64,000 nucleotides of DNA, taken from contig LUJM01000102.1 in assembly GCA_001689415.1 (NCBI GenBank), positions 1 through 64,000 of the forward strand, written 5' to 3'. The stretch's first letter is position 1; each line of letters begins with the position of its first letter. Position numbers and translations under genes: made by a program. Shown here in pieces: positions 53,927-63,249 of this stretch. The notes beneath the pieces were generated by a model. That model ran no database searches. It worked only from the letters and a program-made list of their open reading frames with translations, and was not told where the DNA came from. This DNA is from Bacteroidales bacterium M2. Lineage in GTDB: Bacteria > Bacteroidota > Bacteroidia > Bacteroidales > Muribaculaceae.

Positions 53927-55696
53927 ATGAAACCGATCAGACACATATTGCTTGCCTTAATACTCTGCCTGCCGATATTGGCGCACGGCGCGGACAATGT
54001 ACCCGATGCCGCGCGTACTGTCAGCGAGCGCGTTGTAGAGCCTTCGCCCGACGTTGCGACTATGCGTCGCTATACCGACTGCCCTGTTTCGTATGCCACC
54101 GGGTCGGCCTCGGTCGATATACCGCTGATGTCGCTGTCGACGCCGTCACTGTCGGTCTCACTGGGCCTTTCGTACCGCTGCGAGGCCAAGAAGGTCGAGG
54201 AGCCCGCGGGGTGGGTCGGCCTTGGCTGGACGCTGACCGGCCTCGGCTCTGTGTCGCGCCAGATCTGCGGCATGCCCGACGACAAGTCCGATGGCTACCT
54301 CGACCTCAAGGACTCTGATTTTAACCTGAAAAAGAAATACTTCGACGATCTGATTAATCTTAAGAAGGACTCGAACCACGACCGCTACACCATAGTGACC
54401 CCCGACGGCCAGAGCGCCTCGTTCATACTTGACGGCACTATTGTCTACATGCTGGCTCCCACGGAACTGAAGGTATGGCACAGGCCTGCGCCCGACAACG
54501 AGGCCAGGCCCGAGGTCTTCTATGCCCGCACACCCGACGGCACGTATTACGAATTCGCACGGACTGAGAAAACAAGCTACAAATACCACCCCGGGACACT
54601 TCACGCCAAGTATGTATATCCCGACTACGAGGCCGTGACATCGTGGCACCTCACCAAGATAGCCAACCCCGAGCGCACCGACTCGATAGTTATAGAGTAC
54701 ACGGAAGGCACGCCGTGGCAGGCCTTCCACGGAAGTACGTCCATTGGCACCATATCATACAGCTTTGAAGACTGCAACGGAGGCTCAAGGAGTTGCAGCG
54801 GAGGAGGAGGCGACGACAGCGACATGACCGACGACTGGGGTGATTACCAAGGCGGAAACGGCCAGGGCGGGGACGGACTGAAGCCATGGGTACCCGTCGA
54901 TCCCGGAGACGGAAATGTCGGCAAAAACCCAAACCCCTCGCTTGACGGCCCGCTGCGCTCGGCGGCCTCATCGGGGGCTGCCTCGTACGGCGTCACCAAA
55001 TACAGCCCGCTGCTTCCGAGGGTCATAAGGGCGGCGACAGGCAGTATTGTCTTCGCCTTCGAGAGCGAACCGTCAGGCATCAAGGACTACCGCAACGGCT
55101 GCGCCGACAGGCTCGGATCGGTCGAGCTCCGCACGGCAGGTAACGCCGCCGTGTCGAAAGCCGTGTTCGAGAGTTCGTCACTCGGCGACGGTCGCAGGAC
55201 GCTCCACAGCCTCGAAATCCGCGCGGACAATGGTATTGCTGACGGTTACTCGTTTGAATACAACCCGTCGTGGGACAACCGTTGCAAGGACCTGTTCGGC
55301 TACCCCAACGGTGTGGCACGCACGCCCAGTTGGGAGTCCGTGCTGGGCGATTCGCACCTGAAACTAAGCAAGACCAGGCGCACCAACGCCGACCACCTGC
55401 ACGACGGCCTGCTACGTCGTATGCACTCATGCATGGGAATCACCACAGAGTTCGCATACGAGCCGTCGCACATGTCCCTGCCGGACACTTCGTACCTGTT
55501 CTGTGACGAAATAACCATCGGCACCAGGATAAAGAGCATCACAACTACCGACAACAGGACGGAGCGCATCCGCACAAGGACCTTCGAATACTCCGACGCA
55601 GTGCTCTCCGCGCGAATCGACAGCCTCGGTGCCGGCGCGTTCCTCGCCCCCCAGCGGCACGGTGATGAAAACTCAAAAAGGAATGAGCATGATTAA
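53927..55696 (+). pseudogene. RHS-repeat protein, N-terminal part (frameshifted)
   Basis: Codes for 589 aa and begins with a signal peptide (ending LAHGA, residue 22). The first 150 residues (VSYATGSASVDIPLMSLSTPSLSVSLGLSYRC; AGWVGLGWTLTGLGSVSRQI) are the usual N-terminal region of Bacteroidales RHS proteins. A Gly/Asp-rich linker lies near 285-325. At GAFLAP the frame is shifted by a C6 run at 55647-55652 and the last 18 codons are out of frame. The expected continuation SGTV is in the next frame. With one C removed it joins the following frame into one protein. Confidence 0.85.
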
Positions 55697-58600
55697 CCGC
55701 TACGATATGTCTGTCACATTCACAGGGTCGTCGAGGCTGCCGGGCATGCCGGTCGAAAACACGAGGATATACTACGCCAAGGTGGAGGAAACCGTTTCGG
55801 GAACCGATATCGACCAGCCGACAAAATACTGCTACGAGTACGACCTGTCGCACTGTATGTCAAAATCGCTGCCATACGGCAACCCGGGCATAAGATACGA
55901 TGGGCGCAACGGCGTGAAGATACTCGGCATAGAATCATTTACGGAGGCCGACGGCACAAGGCTGGGCCATATTTTCTCCACGCATTTCATAGACTCCTAT
56001 TTCATGGAGATAATAGGCGGCACACCCATGCTGACAAAGAAGACGGCCTATGCCTGGCGCGGAGGGGCATACGTCCCCGCGACCACCGAGACCCACAGCT
56101 ACACGTGCCGTACCAAGCACATAACGGTGGGTTTGAGTTACGAGCACATGGCTTTCAAGGAGGCGTCCGTGGCCGTAATAGAGAACGAGATCCAGACGGC
56201 GTCGCACATGGACTACGGCTACATACAGGTCGAGGGAATGCTCGTGCAACGGACAGGCACAAGGGTTACGAGGCACTACCCGGGCGGCAAGGAACGCACC
56301 GTGTCGGCGAGGTACGACTATTACGTCGCCCCGAAGTATATACCGGGAGGTTACTATGATTCCGACTCTGTTTTCACGTGGACTGCAGGAAGGCACCCGG
56401 GCTTTGTCGCCGACTCGCTGGAGTTTCGCGGAGCATTCCACTACTACCACCGGCCAAGGGGTGTAACATACAGATGCGGCAGCGACAGCATCAGCCGCTA
56501 CGACCTCTACAGCGACGACATCTGCAGGACGTACTTTAAGGATATGCACAACCGCTATGTGCCTGTGGCGCAGAAGTGGGTTGTCGCCGGGAGCGGTTAC
56601 CGCGACTCGCTTGAGACGGAGTGGCTCTACGGAAAGTTCCACGGCATGACCAGGCCTGTACGCGAGACCGTCAGCCGCCACGGCGCGGTGCTCGACCGGG
56701 CGTCGTATACCGCCTACAACGGCCTGGGGCTTCCCACGGCGATGACGCGCCGCGACGGTTCGGAGTATTCGATGGGCTGGGACGGCTACGGCAACCTTAT
56801 TTCGAAGAAGCTCGCGAGTGTCGGGCTGGAAAACAGGTATACTTACAAACCGCTGGTAGGCTGCACCTCGATAAGCTATCCGAGCGGTCGCAAGAAGTAT
56901 TTCTCGTACGACAACGGGCGCCTCTCGCAGGTACGCAACAGCGCCAACGAGCCTGTCGCATCCTACGAGTACTCAATGGCCAACCCCGGCCTCAACTGGG
57001 GGGCACAGGGAGAGAACACTATAACGTCCACGGCCTACACTGCCTCGGGTGCAGCCACACACAAGGCCGTGTACGACGGCTTCGGCATGCAGGTGTCCGA
57101 CATCGCCGTCGGCTTTGGCGGCGACGGCGGCGACGTGGTCACCAATACCGAATACGACGCTCTCGACCGCGCCGTAAGGCTGTGGCAACCCGCCCCTGCT
57201 GACACCGCCGCCGCAGCCGGCTTCTATGGCGATACCAGGCCCTGGACCGACTATATATACGACACCGACGGTTCGGAGCGCGTTGTTTCGACTACCGCGC
57301 CCGGCAAGGACATGACCGGTCACCCGGCGACTGCCGAATATCTGTGCAACACCCAGTCGGGCGAGCTGCGCTGCCGACGCTTCGTGCTCGAGGGCGAGCG
57401 CCTGACCGACAAGGGCGCCTATGCCGACGCCTCGCTCGACGTGGTGCGTGCCATAGATGCCGACGGCCACCGCGTGCTTACCTTCAACGACTGGCGCGGC
57501 CGCACCGTGCTTGTGCGCAAGGTGCTCGCCGAGGGCAAGTATATCGACACCTATACCGTCTACGACCACTGGGGCAATGTCGCCGTGGTGCTTCAGCCTA
57601 TGGCCGACGGCGGCCTCAAAGGCGGCAGCTACGATATTTCGGACGGCGGCATGGACGAGGTGATAGAGAAGTACGCCTACGTCTACCGCTACGACGACGC
57701 CCTGCGCCCTGTCTATGCCAAGCTTCCCGGCTGCGACCCCGTGACCACCGTCTACGACCCCGACGGCCTTGTGGCCTACACCGTCGACGGCAATCTGCGG
57801 GCCAAGGGCAATGCCCGGTTCACACTCTACGATGCCGCCGCGCGACCGGTTGTGACCGGTATCTGCAACGAGCCTACAGGTGTGGTGCCGCGGATGAGGG
57901 CTACGCTCGACACATCGGCTAACGGTCTCTACAAGACAGGCTATACTACCGAAGCGACCCTCGGGGGCGTGAAGGTGCTGACAGCCACGTACTATGACGG
58001 TTACGACTGCCTCGCATTGTCACAATTCGAATCCATTCCCGACAATTTCCGACCTTCGGGCATCCGTGCGCCGGGGCTTGTTACGGCCACTCTCGACCGC
58101 GTACTATCAGGCACGCTAAATTCGCGCAGTGCCAAGTATGTGGCCACTGTGACCGGTTATGACAGCGAAGAGCATCCGACCCGGGTGGCGGTTTGGTATC
58201 CGGAATCGGAGACTGCGATGCTGACGGAGAACGTATACAATATTGATGGCACGGTGGCATCGAGTATCAACACACTGCAACACCCGTCCGGAGACCATAC
58301 CGACAGCCACACATATGCCTACGACGCAGCAGGGCGGCTCGTGAAGGAGACCGTCAGCTACGACGGCGGCGAGGCTGTGGATGTGCAGAAACTGAGCTAC
58401 AACGCCATCGGCACGCTCTCGGGCAACGACCTCGGCGTGTTCAACGAGGAGTATACCTACAACGTCCGCGGGGCGATGACCAAGCGCAAATCGGCGGTAT
58501 TTGAGCAAAACATCTCGTTTGCAGGCAAATACAACGGTTCGATTGCATCAATAAGCGACCAAATTGCCGACGGTCTTTCAATGTCCGGTTGGTATAAATA

Positions 58601-60212
58601 CGACAAGGCCGGGCGACTGACTCAAGCCAACATGAAGGTCGGTGGTACTCCGCGCTGCGTTGACTACACCTACGATCTCAACAGCAATATCACCACCCTT
58701 ATTCGCGACGGCGACGACGGCATCGACCCCATTGCGTGGATTGACAACATGACTTATGAGTACGACGGCAACAAGGTCAGGAAAATCACCGATGCCAATG
58801 GCGACGTCATTTCAGAGCGGACTATGGACTTCCCCGATCTTGCCGACCTCGATGTGGAATACACCTACGACCGCAACGGCAATATGACCGGCGATGCCAA
58901 CAAGGGATTGGAGATGAGCTGGGACTATAACAACAGGCTGTATAAGGTTGAGGACGACGAGATGACGATGACTTTCAACCGCACCGGCAGCGGCCAAAAG
59001 CTTGGCAAGAGCGTGTACGTGGGTCCAAAACCGAAATACCCTTTCCGCCCCGGACTGTTCCGCAGTCCGATTTGGGGCTCAGGTGGTACATTTATACCGG
59101 TCGACACCGTGGTCGAAGCAGGTACTACAGTAAGTACTGATTATTTCGGAGCGTACGAATACGTGAACGGTAAGTTCGCACGACTGAATACCGCTACCGG
59201 CTACCGCGACGGCGAGGGCACGCACGTCTACGTGCGCGACTGGCAGGGCAACATCCGCGCGGTGGTGCGCAAGGGCGATGACGGCAGCACTGTCCTCGAA
59301 CAGGCCACCTACTACTACCCCTACGGCATGCCCATGGCCGAATCTACCAACCCCACCGCCAACAGCTACAAATACACCGGCAAGGAACTGCTCACCGACA
59401 AGGGCTTTAACTGCTACGATTTTGGCCCGCGCCCATATGACCCTGCTACATGCATATGGCTTCGCCGTGACGACCTATCGCACGAGACTCCTGATTTTTC
59501 TCACAATGCTTTTTGCAATGGAGACCCGATAAACTTCATGGATCCGAGCGGACTGCAACCTGTGTATAATACCGACGGTGACTTTTTAGGATGTACTTCA
59601 GAAGGGTTTGTTGGTGACATATTAATTTATAATGGTGGCTTTGATATTGATTTTAGCCAGTTTACCGCAAAAGAACTGCAAGAAACTTATGCCGGAATCT
59701 ATAATTATAATGATGTGCTGCAAGGGAATGGCAAAGCTCCTTCTATGTCGGATGATGCACACAGTAATTTACTTACCAACTTTGCACGTCATTTCGAAGG
59801 GACCCAGATTTATGACGAAACCTTCTCTTTAGAGACTATAAAAGATCACATAATTAAATTTGATAGGAGTATACCTGGATATTGGGGAACATATGGGTCA
59901 ACGTCAGAAATAATATTTACAGGAAGGACGGATTATGAAGCAACAGTTGAGAACTTTGCAGCCACGTTGCTGGTACATGAATGGTATACACATGCAATGA
60001 AAAAAGATGGAGAAGGTAATAGACGACATCGACTTGCATATAAAAATGTAATGAACTATTATCCATTTTGGAAGAATACAACCAGAAGATATAAAGAATT
60101 TGTTTACATAGGGTTGCAGCATTTTTCATCTAAAGAGGTCCAACTTGGTTTTCCTAATCCCCATGGAAGACAGGTTTATCTAAATAATTTTTTCAAAATA
60201 AAACAGTATTAG
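55629..60212 (+). CDS. RHS-repeat protein, main part with C-terminal toxin domain
   Basis: Codes for up to 1,527 aa and lacks a start or signal of its own; it continues the upstream part after the C6 shift. Restoring the frame gives a protein of 2,094 aa. YD/RHS repeats dominate, for example YAYDAAGRLVKETVSYDGG and YTYDLNSNITTLIRDGD. The RHS-core is near residues 1210-1300 (QATYYYPYGMPMAESTNPT), but the usual YDYGARFYDP is changed to YDFGPRPYDPATC. The last 200 residues after PINFMDPSGL are AT-rich and variable, with LLVHEWYTHAM and a further HRLAY. This tail is the likely toxin domain. Confidence 0.85.
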   Translation: MPARSSPPSGTVMKTQKGMSMINRYDMSVTFTGSSRLPGMPVENTRIYYAKVEETVSGTDIDQPTKYCYEYDLSHCMSKSLPYGNPGIRYDGRNGVKILGIESFTEADGTRLGHIFSTHFIDSYFMEIIGGTPMLTKKTAYAWRGGAYVPATTETHSYTCRTKHITVGLSYEHMAFKEASVAVIENEIQTASHMDYGYIQVEGMLVQRTGTRVTRHYPGGKERTVSARYDYYVAPKYIPGGYYDSDSVFTWTAGRHPGFVADSLEFRGAFHYYHRPRGVTYRCGSDSISRYDLYSDDICRTYFKDMHNRYVPVAQKWVVAGSGYRDSLETEWLYGKFHGMTRPVRETVSRHGAVLDRASYTAYNGLGLPTAMTRRDGSEYSMGWDGYGNLISKKLASVGLENRYTYKPLVGCTSISYPSGRKKYFSYDNGRLSQVRNSANEPVASYEYSMANPGLNWGAQGENTITSTAYTASGAATHKAVYDGFGMQVSDIAVGFGGDGGDVVTNTEYDALDRAVRLWQPAPADTAAAAGFYGDTRPWTDYIYDTDGSERVVSTTAPGKDMTGHPATAEYLCNTQSGELRCRRFVLEGERLTDKGAYADASLDVVRAIDADGHRVLTFNDWRGRTVLVRKVLAEGKYIDTYTVYDHWGNVAVVLQPMADGGLKGGSYDISDGGMDEVIEKYAYVYRYDDALRPVYAKLPGCDPVTTVYDPDGLVAYTVDGNLRAKGNARFTLYDAAARPVVTGICNEPTGVVPRMRATLDTSANGLYKTGYTTEATLGGVKVLTATYYDGYDCLALSQFESIPDNFRPSGIRAPGLVTATLDRVLSGTLNSRSAKYVATVTGYDSEEHPTRVAVWYPESETAMLTENVYNIDGTVASSINTLQHPSGDHTDSHTYAYDAAGRLVKETVSYDGGEAVDVQKLSYNAIGTLSGNDLGVFNEEYTYNVRGAMTKRKSAVFEQNISFAGKYNGSIASISDQIADGLSMSGWYKYDKAGRLTQANMKVGGTPRCVDYTYDLNSNITTLIRDGDDGIDPIAWIDNMTYEYDGNKVRKITDANGDVISERTMDFPDLADLDVEYTYDRNGNMTGDANKGLEMSWDYNNRLYKVEDDEMTMTFNRTGSGQKLGKSVYVGPKPKYPFRPGLFRSPIWGSGGTFIPVDTVVEAGTTVSTDYFGAYEYVNGKFARLNTATGYRDGEGTHVYVRDWQGNIRAVVRKGDDGSTVLEQATYYYPYGMPMAESTNPTANSYKYTGKELLTDKGFNCYDFGPRPYDPATCIWLRRDDLSHETPDFSHNAFCNGDPINFMDPSGLQPVYNTDGDFLGCTSEGFVGDILIYNGGFDIDFSQFTAKELQETYAGIYNYNDVLQGNGKAPSMSDDAHSNLLTNFARHFEGTQIYDETFSLETIKDHIIKFDRSIPGYWGTYGSTSEIIFTGRTDYEATVENFAATLLVHEWYTHAMKKDGEGNRRHRLAYKNVMNYYPFWKNTTRRYKEFVYIGLQHFSSKEVQLGFPNPHGRQVYLNNFFKIKQY

Positions 60213-60216
60213 AATT

Positions 60217-60792
60217 ATGAGCATAAAATGGTTTCTCTTTACAGTTGCTATTGCAATAATAGCTAATTTCCAGATTAGCAGCACTATGCCCAATACAGTA
60301 TATGCTTCTGACAGTTCATTTTCCAATAATTCAAAGAGCTTAATTAATAAGAAGAAAAGTAAGAATATCGGTGAAATTTTAGATGCTTGTGGTGTAGATA
60401 GCTTTTGGGTATATTATTTCCCGATTACAATACATATTAATCGTAAAGAGTGTTATATAACGCCACCGATAGGGGAAACTACTCTTGCGATTAACTCGTT
60501 ACCATTCGTTGAATATTTGGCAGAGAATCAAATTGGGAATCCCCCTTTTGTCACAAAAAAAGATTTAGGTGAGGTAATCGTATTTGTCGACGGCGGTGAA
60601 ATATGGATTTCAACTTTCGTTAAAGGTAAAAAGGATTTGACAATGATTATGTACGCAGATACTTTGGAAAATTATGCCCAAACATTTTCGCCCAATTTCG
60701 AAAAGTTTTATAAGCTATTGAATACCTACAAAAAAAACTATGAAATCCAAAGTAAATATTACGAGGAGAATCATAAATTTATTGGTGAATAG
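60217..60792 (+). CDS. Putative immunity protein for the main RHS toxin
   Basis: A 191-aa protein starting 4 nt after the RHS stop. The N-terminus is a hydrophobic signal or anchor (WFLFTVAIAIIANFQISS), so it probably works in the periplasm or membrane. The rest is mixed alpha/beta (KDLGEVIVFVDGGEIWISTFVKGKKDL) with no recognised family. AT-rich like the adjoining toxin tail and unlike the RHS repeats. Position directly behind a polymorphic toxin end is the basis for the immunity call. Confidence 0.6.
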   Translation: MSIKWFLFTVAIAIIANFQISSTMPNTVYASDSSFSNNSKSLINKKKSKNIGEILDACGVDSFWVYYFPITIHINRKECYITPPIGETTLAINSLPFVEYLAENQIGNPPFVTKKDLGEVIVFVDGGEIWISTFVKGKKDLTMIMYADTLENYAQTFSPNFEKFYKLLNTYKKNYEIQSKYYEENHKFIGE

Positions 60793-60883
60793 GCTTTTAC
60801 CAGGGTATTTCTAATCATAGAGGTGCTCGATTATGAGGCTGGCAGTGATGAGCATAAGATTTCATTGTTATGCAATAAGTTAT

Positions 60884-60913
60884 TTTGCTTATTCTGTAAT
60901 TATTCTTAACTTT
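60884..60913 (+). promoter_or_regulatory. Promoter of the second, short RHS gene
   Basis: TTTG at 60884-60887 and TAACTTTG at 60906-60913 with 18-nt spacing. The TTG start codon at 60938 is 24 nt downstream. It implies the short RHS gene is expressed independently of the large one. Confidence 0.65.
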
Positions 60914-60937
60914 GAAAATCGCTAAAGCATTGAGTCC

Positions 60938-62227
60938 TTGAAACAGTTATTCAGTGTCATAGTTCTCATCGTTTTGTCAGTTTTTGTAGCTGATGCAAAC
61001 CTTGCTGTGCCGTTGTTGGACAGCCTCGATGTGGAATACAGCTACGACCGCACCGGCAGCGGCCAAAAGCTTGGCAAGAGCGTGTACGTGGGTCCAAAAC
61101 CGAAATACCCTTTCCGCCCCGGACTGTTCCGCAGTCCGATCCGGGACATAGGTGGTACATTTATACCGGTCGACACCGTGGATATTGGCGGAACGACAGT
61201 AAGTACAGATTATTTCGGAGCGTACGAATACGTTGACGGTAATTTCTCGCGACTCAACACGGCCACTGGCTACCGCGACAGCGTGGGCACGCATGTCTAC
61301 GTTCGCGACTGGCAGGGCAATATCCGCGCGGTGGTGCGCAAGGGCGATGACGGCAGCACCGTCCTCGAACAGGCCACCTACTACTACCCCTACGGCATGC
61401 CCATGGCCGAATCTACCAACCCCACCGCCAACCGCTACAAATACACCGGCAAGGAACTGCTCACCGACAAAGGCTTTAACTGCTACGACTACGGCGCACG
61501 CTTCTACGACCCCGCGACAGGTATTTGGCTGTCGGCAGACCCTCTTGCTCATGAAGATTATGGAACATCGCCTTTCGTATTCTGTGGGGCTAACCCCATA
61601 AACAGGGTAGACCGTAATGGTAAGATATGGGAAACTATTTGGGATGTCGGCAATGTAGTATATGATGTAGTCGCGGCGACATATTGCCACATTGACGGAG
61701 ATCATGAAGCCGCGAAAGGACATTGGGTTGATGCCGGGGTTGATGTGGTTGCTGCGATTATCCCTTTTGTGCCGGCAGGAGCATCAAAAGTGGCCAAAGC
61801 ATCAGCCGAGGTAGTCGAAAGCTCAGTCAAAGCTGCAAACAAAGCTGACAATGTTGTGAAAGGTACTGCAAAAGCCACTAGGGTTGATGGAGTGGCAAAA
61901 GCAGAAAAAGCAGTCCACGGTAATTCAAAAGCCAGTACTAAAGCTCAGCATGTTTATGAGATTTTTGATAAAGAGACTGGCGAAGTTGTGAAAACCGGTA
62001 TCAGCAGTGGTAAGATTTCCAAATCAGGCAAATCGTATAGAGCGACAAAGCAAGTCAATACTTGGAATAAGCAAGAAGGATGCGACAAATATGACTCAAG
62101 GATAGTTGAAAACATACCTGCCGGGCCGAATGCCAGAGTTGATGCGCTAAAGAAGGAGCAAGATAATGCGGATAGATTACGAGGATTGGGACAACTTAAA
62201 GACCCTGACAAACATAAACGGCCATAA
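60938..62227 (+). CDS. Short RHS gene: signal peptide, partial RHS core and URI/GIY-YIG-like toxin
   Basis: A 429-aa protein starting with TTG. Residues 1-20 form a signal peptide (KQLFSVIVLIVLSVFVADA). Residues 28-185 copy the end of the large RHS protein, with YDYGARFYDPATGIWLSADP intact. A pre-toxin region (WDVGNVVYDVVAATYCHIDG; AAIIPFVPAG) spans about 225-285. The C-terminus from about 335 (HVYEIFDKETGEVVKTGIS; YDSRIVENIPAGPNARVDAL) resembles the URI/GIY-YIG nuclease toxins of polymorphic systems. It appears intact, not a dead fragment. Start and secretion are inferred from the promoter and signal sequence. Confidence 0.75.
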   Translation: MKQLFSVIVLIVLSVFVADANLAVPLLDSLDVEYSYDRTGSGQKLGKSVYVGPKPKYPFRPGLFRSPIRDIGGTFIPVDTVDIGGTTVSTDYFGAYEYVDGNFSRLNTATGYRDSVGTHVYVRDWQGNIRAVVRKGDDGSTVLEQATYYYPYGMPMAESTNPTANRYKYTGKELLTDKGFNCYDYGARFYDPATGIWLSADPLAHEDYGTSPFVFCGANPINRVDRNGKIWETIWDVGNVVYDVVAATYCHIDGDHEAAKGHWVDAGVDVVAAIIPFVPAGASKVAKASAEVVESSVKAANKADNVVKGTAKATRVDGVAKAEKAVHGNSKASTKAQHVYEIFDKETGEVVKTGISSGKISKSGKSYRATKQVNTWNKQEGCDKYDSRIVENIPAGPNARVDALKKEQDNADRLRGLGQLKDPDKHKRP

Positions 62228-62229
62228 GT

Positions 62230-63015
62230 ATGTATATCAAACAAATTAGAATCTTCATTTTAAAGAATCTGAGAGATAGTCATTTTCGCTCGGTCTTTGC
62301 TTATAGGATATATTTCCTGGAGTACAGTTTGTGGAAATATGTTCGAAAGAATAGATTCGAAACGGATGGAACGTTTGATTCTATCTTTATTGCTTTAGGG
62401 TCAGACGTAGTTTATTCTAGAATTAGAGATAACTCTGTCAATAAAATGCTTGAGGTTTTCCTACCTCTTGACATTAATCGATATGTGCAAAGTGATGACG
62501 AACAAAGATGTAGGTACTTTATAGAGCTTCTACGACAGGGCCTACAAATCGCGTCTAAAATTAAGAATATACCTTATCAAGAATTGATGATGTTTGCAAA
62601 CGAATTGACCGCCAATGACTTTGTGTATAAATGGCCTTTCAAAAATGTGATGTTACGTGATTATGGATTAAAAGTAAAATTTATCAGCGAACTAAGTACT
62701 AGAGATTATGTTCTTAAGCTACAGGCTTTCGAAAAGAAAAATCCCAGTCCAATTTGTGAAGGGCAAGTCGCGAGAATAAGACCTGATAGCATTTTCTTTT
62801 CTAACCTTTCCCCAAAAATTGTTGTCGTAGGCGGACAGATATTGATTAACAATAGGTGGGGAGAAACGCTTTTATATATCAATATCAAAAGCCTTTTAGC
62901 TGGGACGCTTGATATTGATTATCCGGAATCTCCATTTCGTGATAATCCTCAAAAAAGCGAATGGTTCTATAGGCAGCAGGCAAATTTAAGATATGATAAT
63001 TACAACTTTGAATAG
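62230..63015 (+). CDS. Putative immunity protein for the URI-like toxin
   Basis: A 261-aa protein whose ATG is 2 nt after the short RHS stop. It is AT-rich, has no signal peptide, and no recognised family. It is mainly helical in the first half (YFIELLRQGLQIASKIKNI) with a strand-rich second half (PKIVVVGGQILINNRWGETLLYI). A cytoplasmic location fits an inhibitor of a nuclease toxin. The call rests on position. Confidence 0.55.
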   Translation: MYIKQIRIFILKNLRDSHFRSVFAYRIYFLEYSLWKYVRKNRFETDGTFDSIFIALGSDVVYSRIRDNSVNKMLEVFLPLDINRYVQSDDEQRCRYFIELLRQGLQIASKIKNIPYQELMMFANELTANDFVYKWPFKNVMLRDYGLKVKFISELSTRDYVLKLQAFEKKNPSPICEGQVARIRPDSIFFSNLSPKIVVVGGQILINNRWGETLLYINIKSLLAGTLDIDYPESPFRDNPQKSEWFYRQQANLRYDNYNFE

Positions 63016-63027
63016 TATCGATTAAGA

Positions 63028-63243
63028 ATGCATAATATGCTCGCTACCGCCCGCCATGCATGTGGTAGACATTGGGGCGTATCTGACGGCGGCATGGTGT
63101 CCGTTATGAACAATAAACTTATGCACTCGACAGGAGAACATACCGACAGCCACACATATACCAACAACGCAGTAGTGCGACTTGTCAAAAAGACCGTCAG
63201 CGACAGAAACAGCAACGCAAACATCGGAGACGGAAGGAGATAA
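63028..63243 (+). pseudogene. RHS repeat fragment
   Basis: A 71-codon frame. Residues about 18-58 (SDGGMVSVMNNKLMHSTG then EHTDSHTYTNNAVVRLVKKTVS) match the large RHS protein segment NIDGTVASSINTLQHPSGDHTDSHTYAYDAAGRLVKETVS in order (nt 58247-58360). Nucleotide identity is highest over GAACATACCGACAGCCACAC. The core and toxin parts are absent, so this is a relic of a former cassette. Confidence 0.65.
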
Positions 63244-63249
63244 GAAGTT

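Noticed and set aside
60217..60792. Second toxin rather than immunity gene
   Set aside because: It lacks RHS or pre-toxin sequence and directly follows a toxin end, the standard place for an immunity gene; still unproven.
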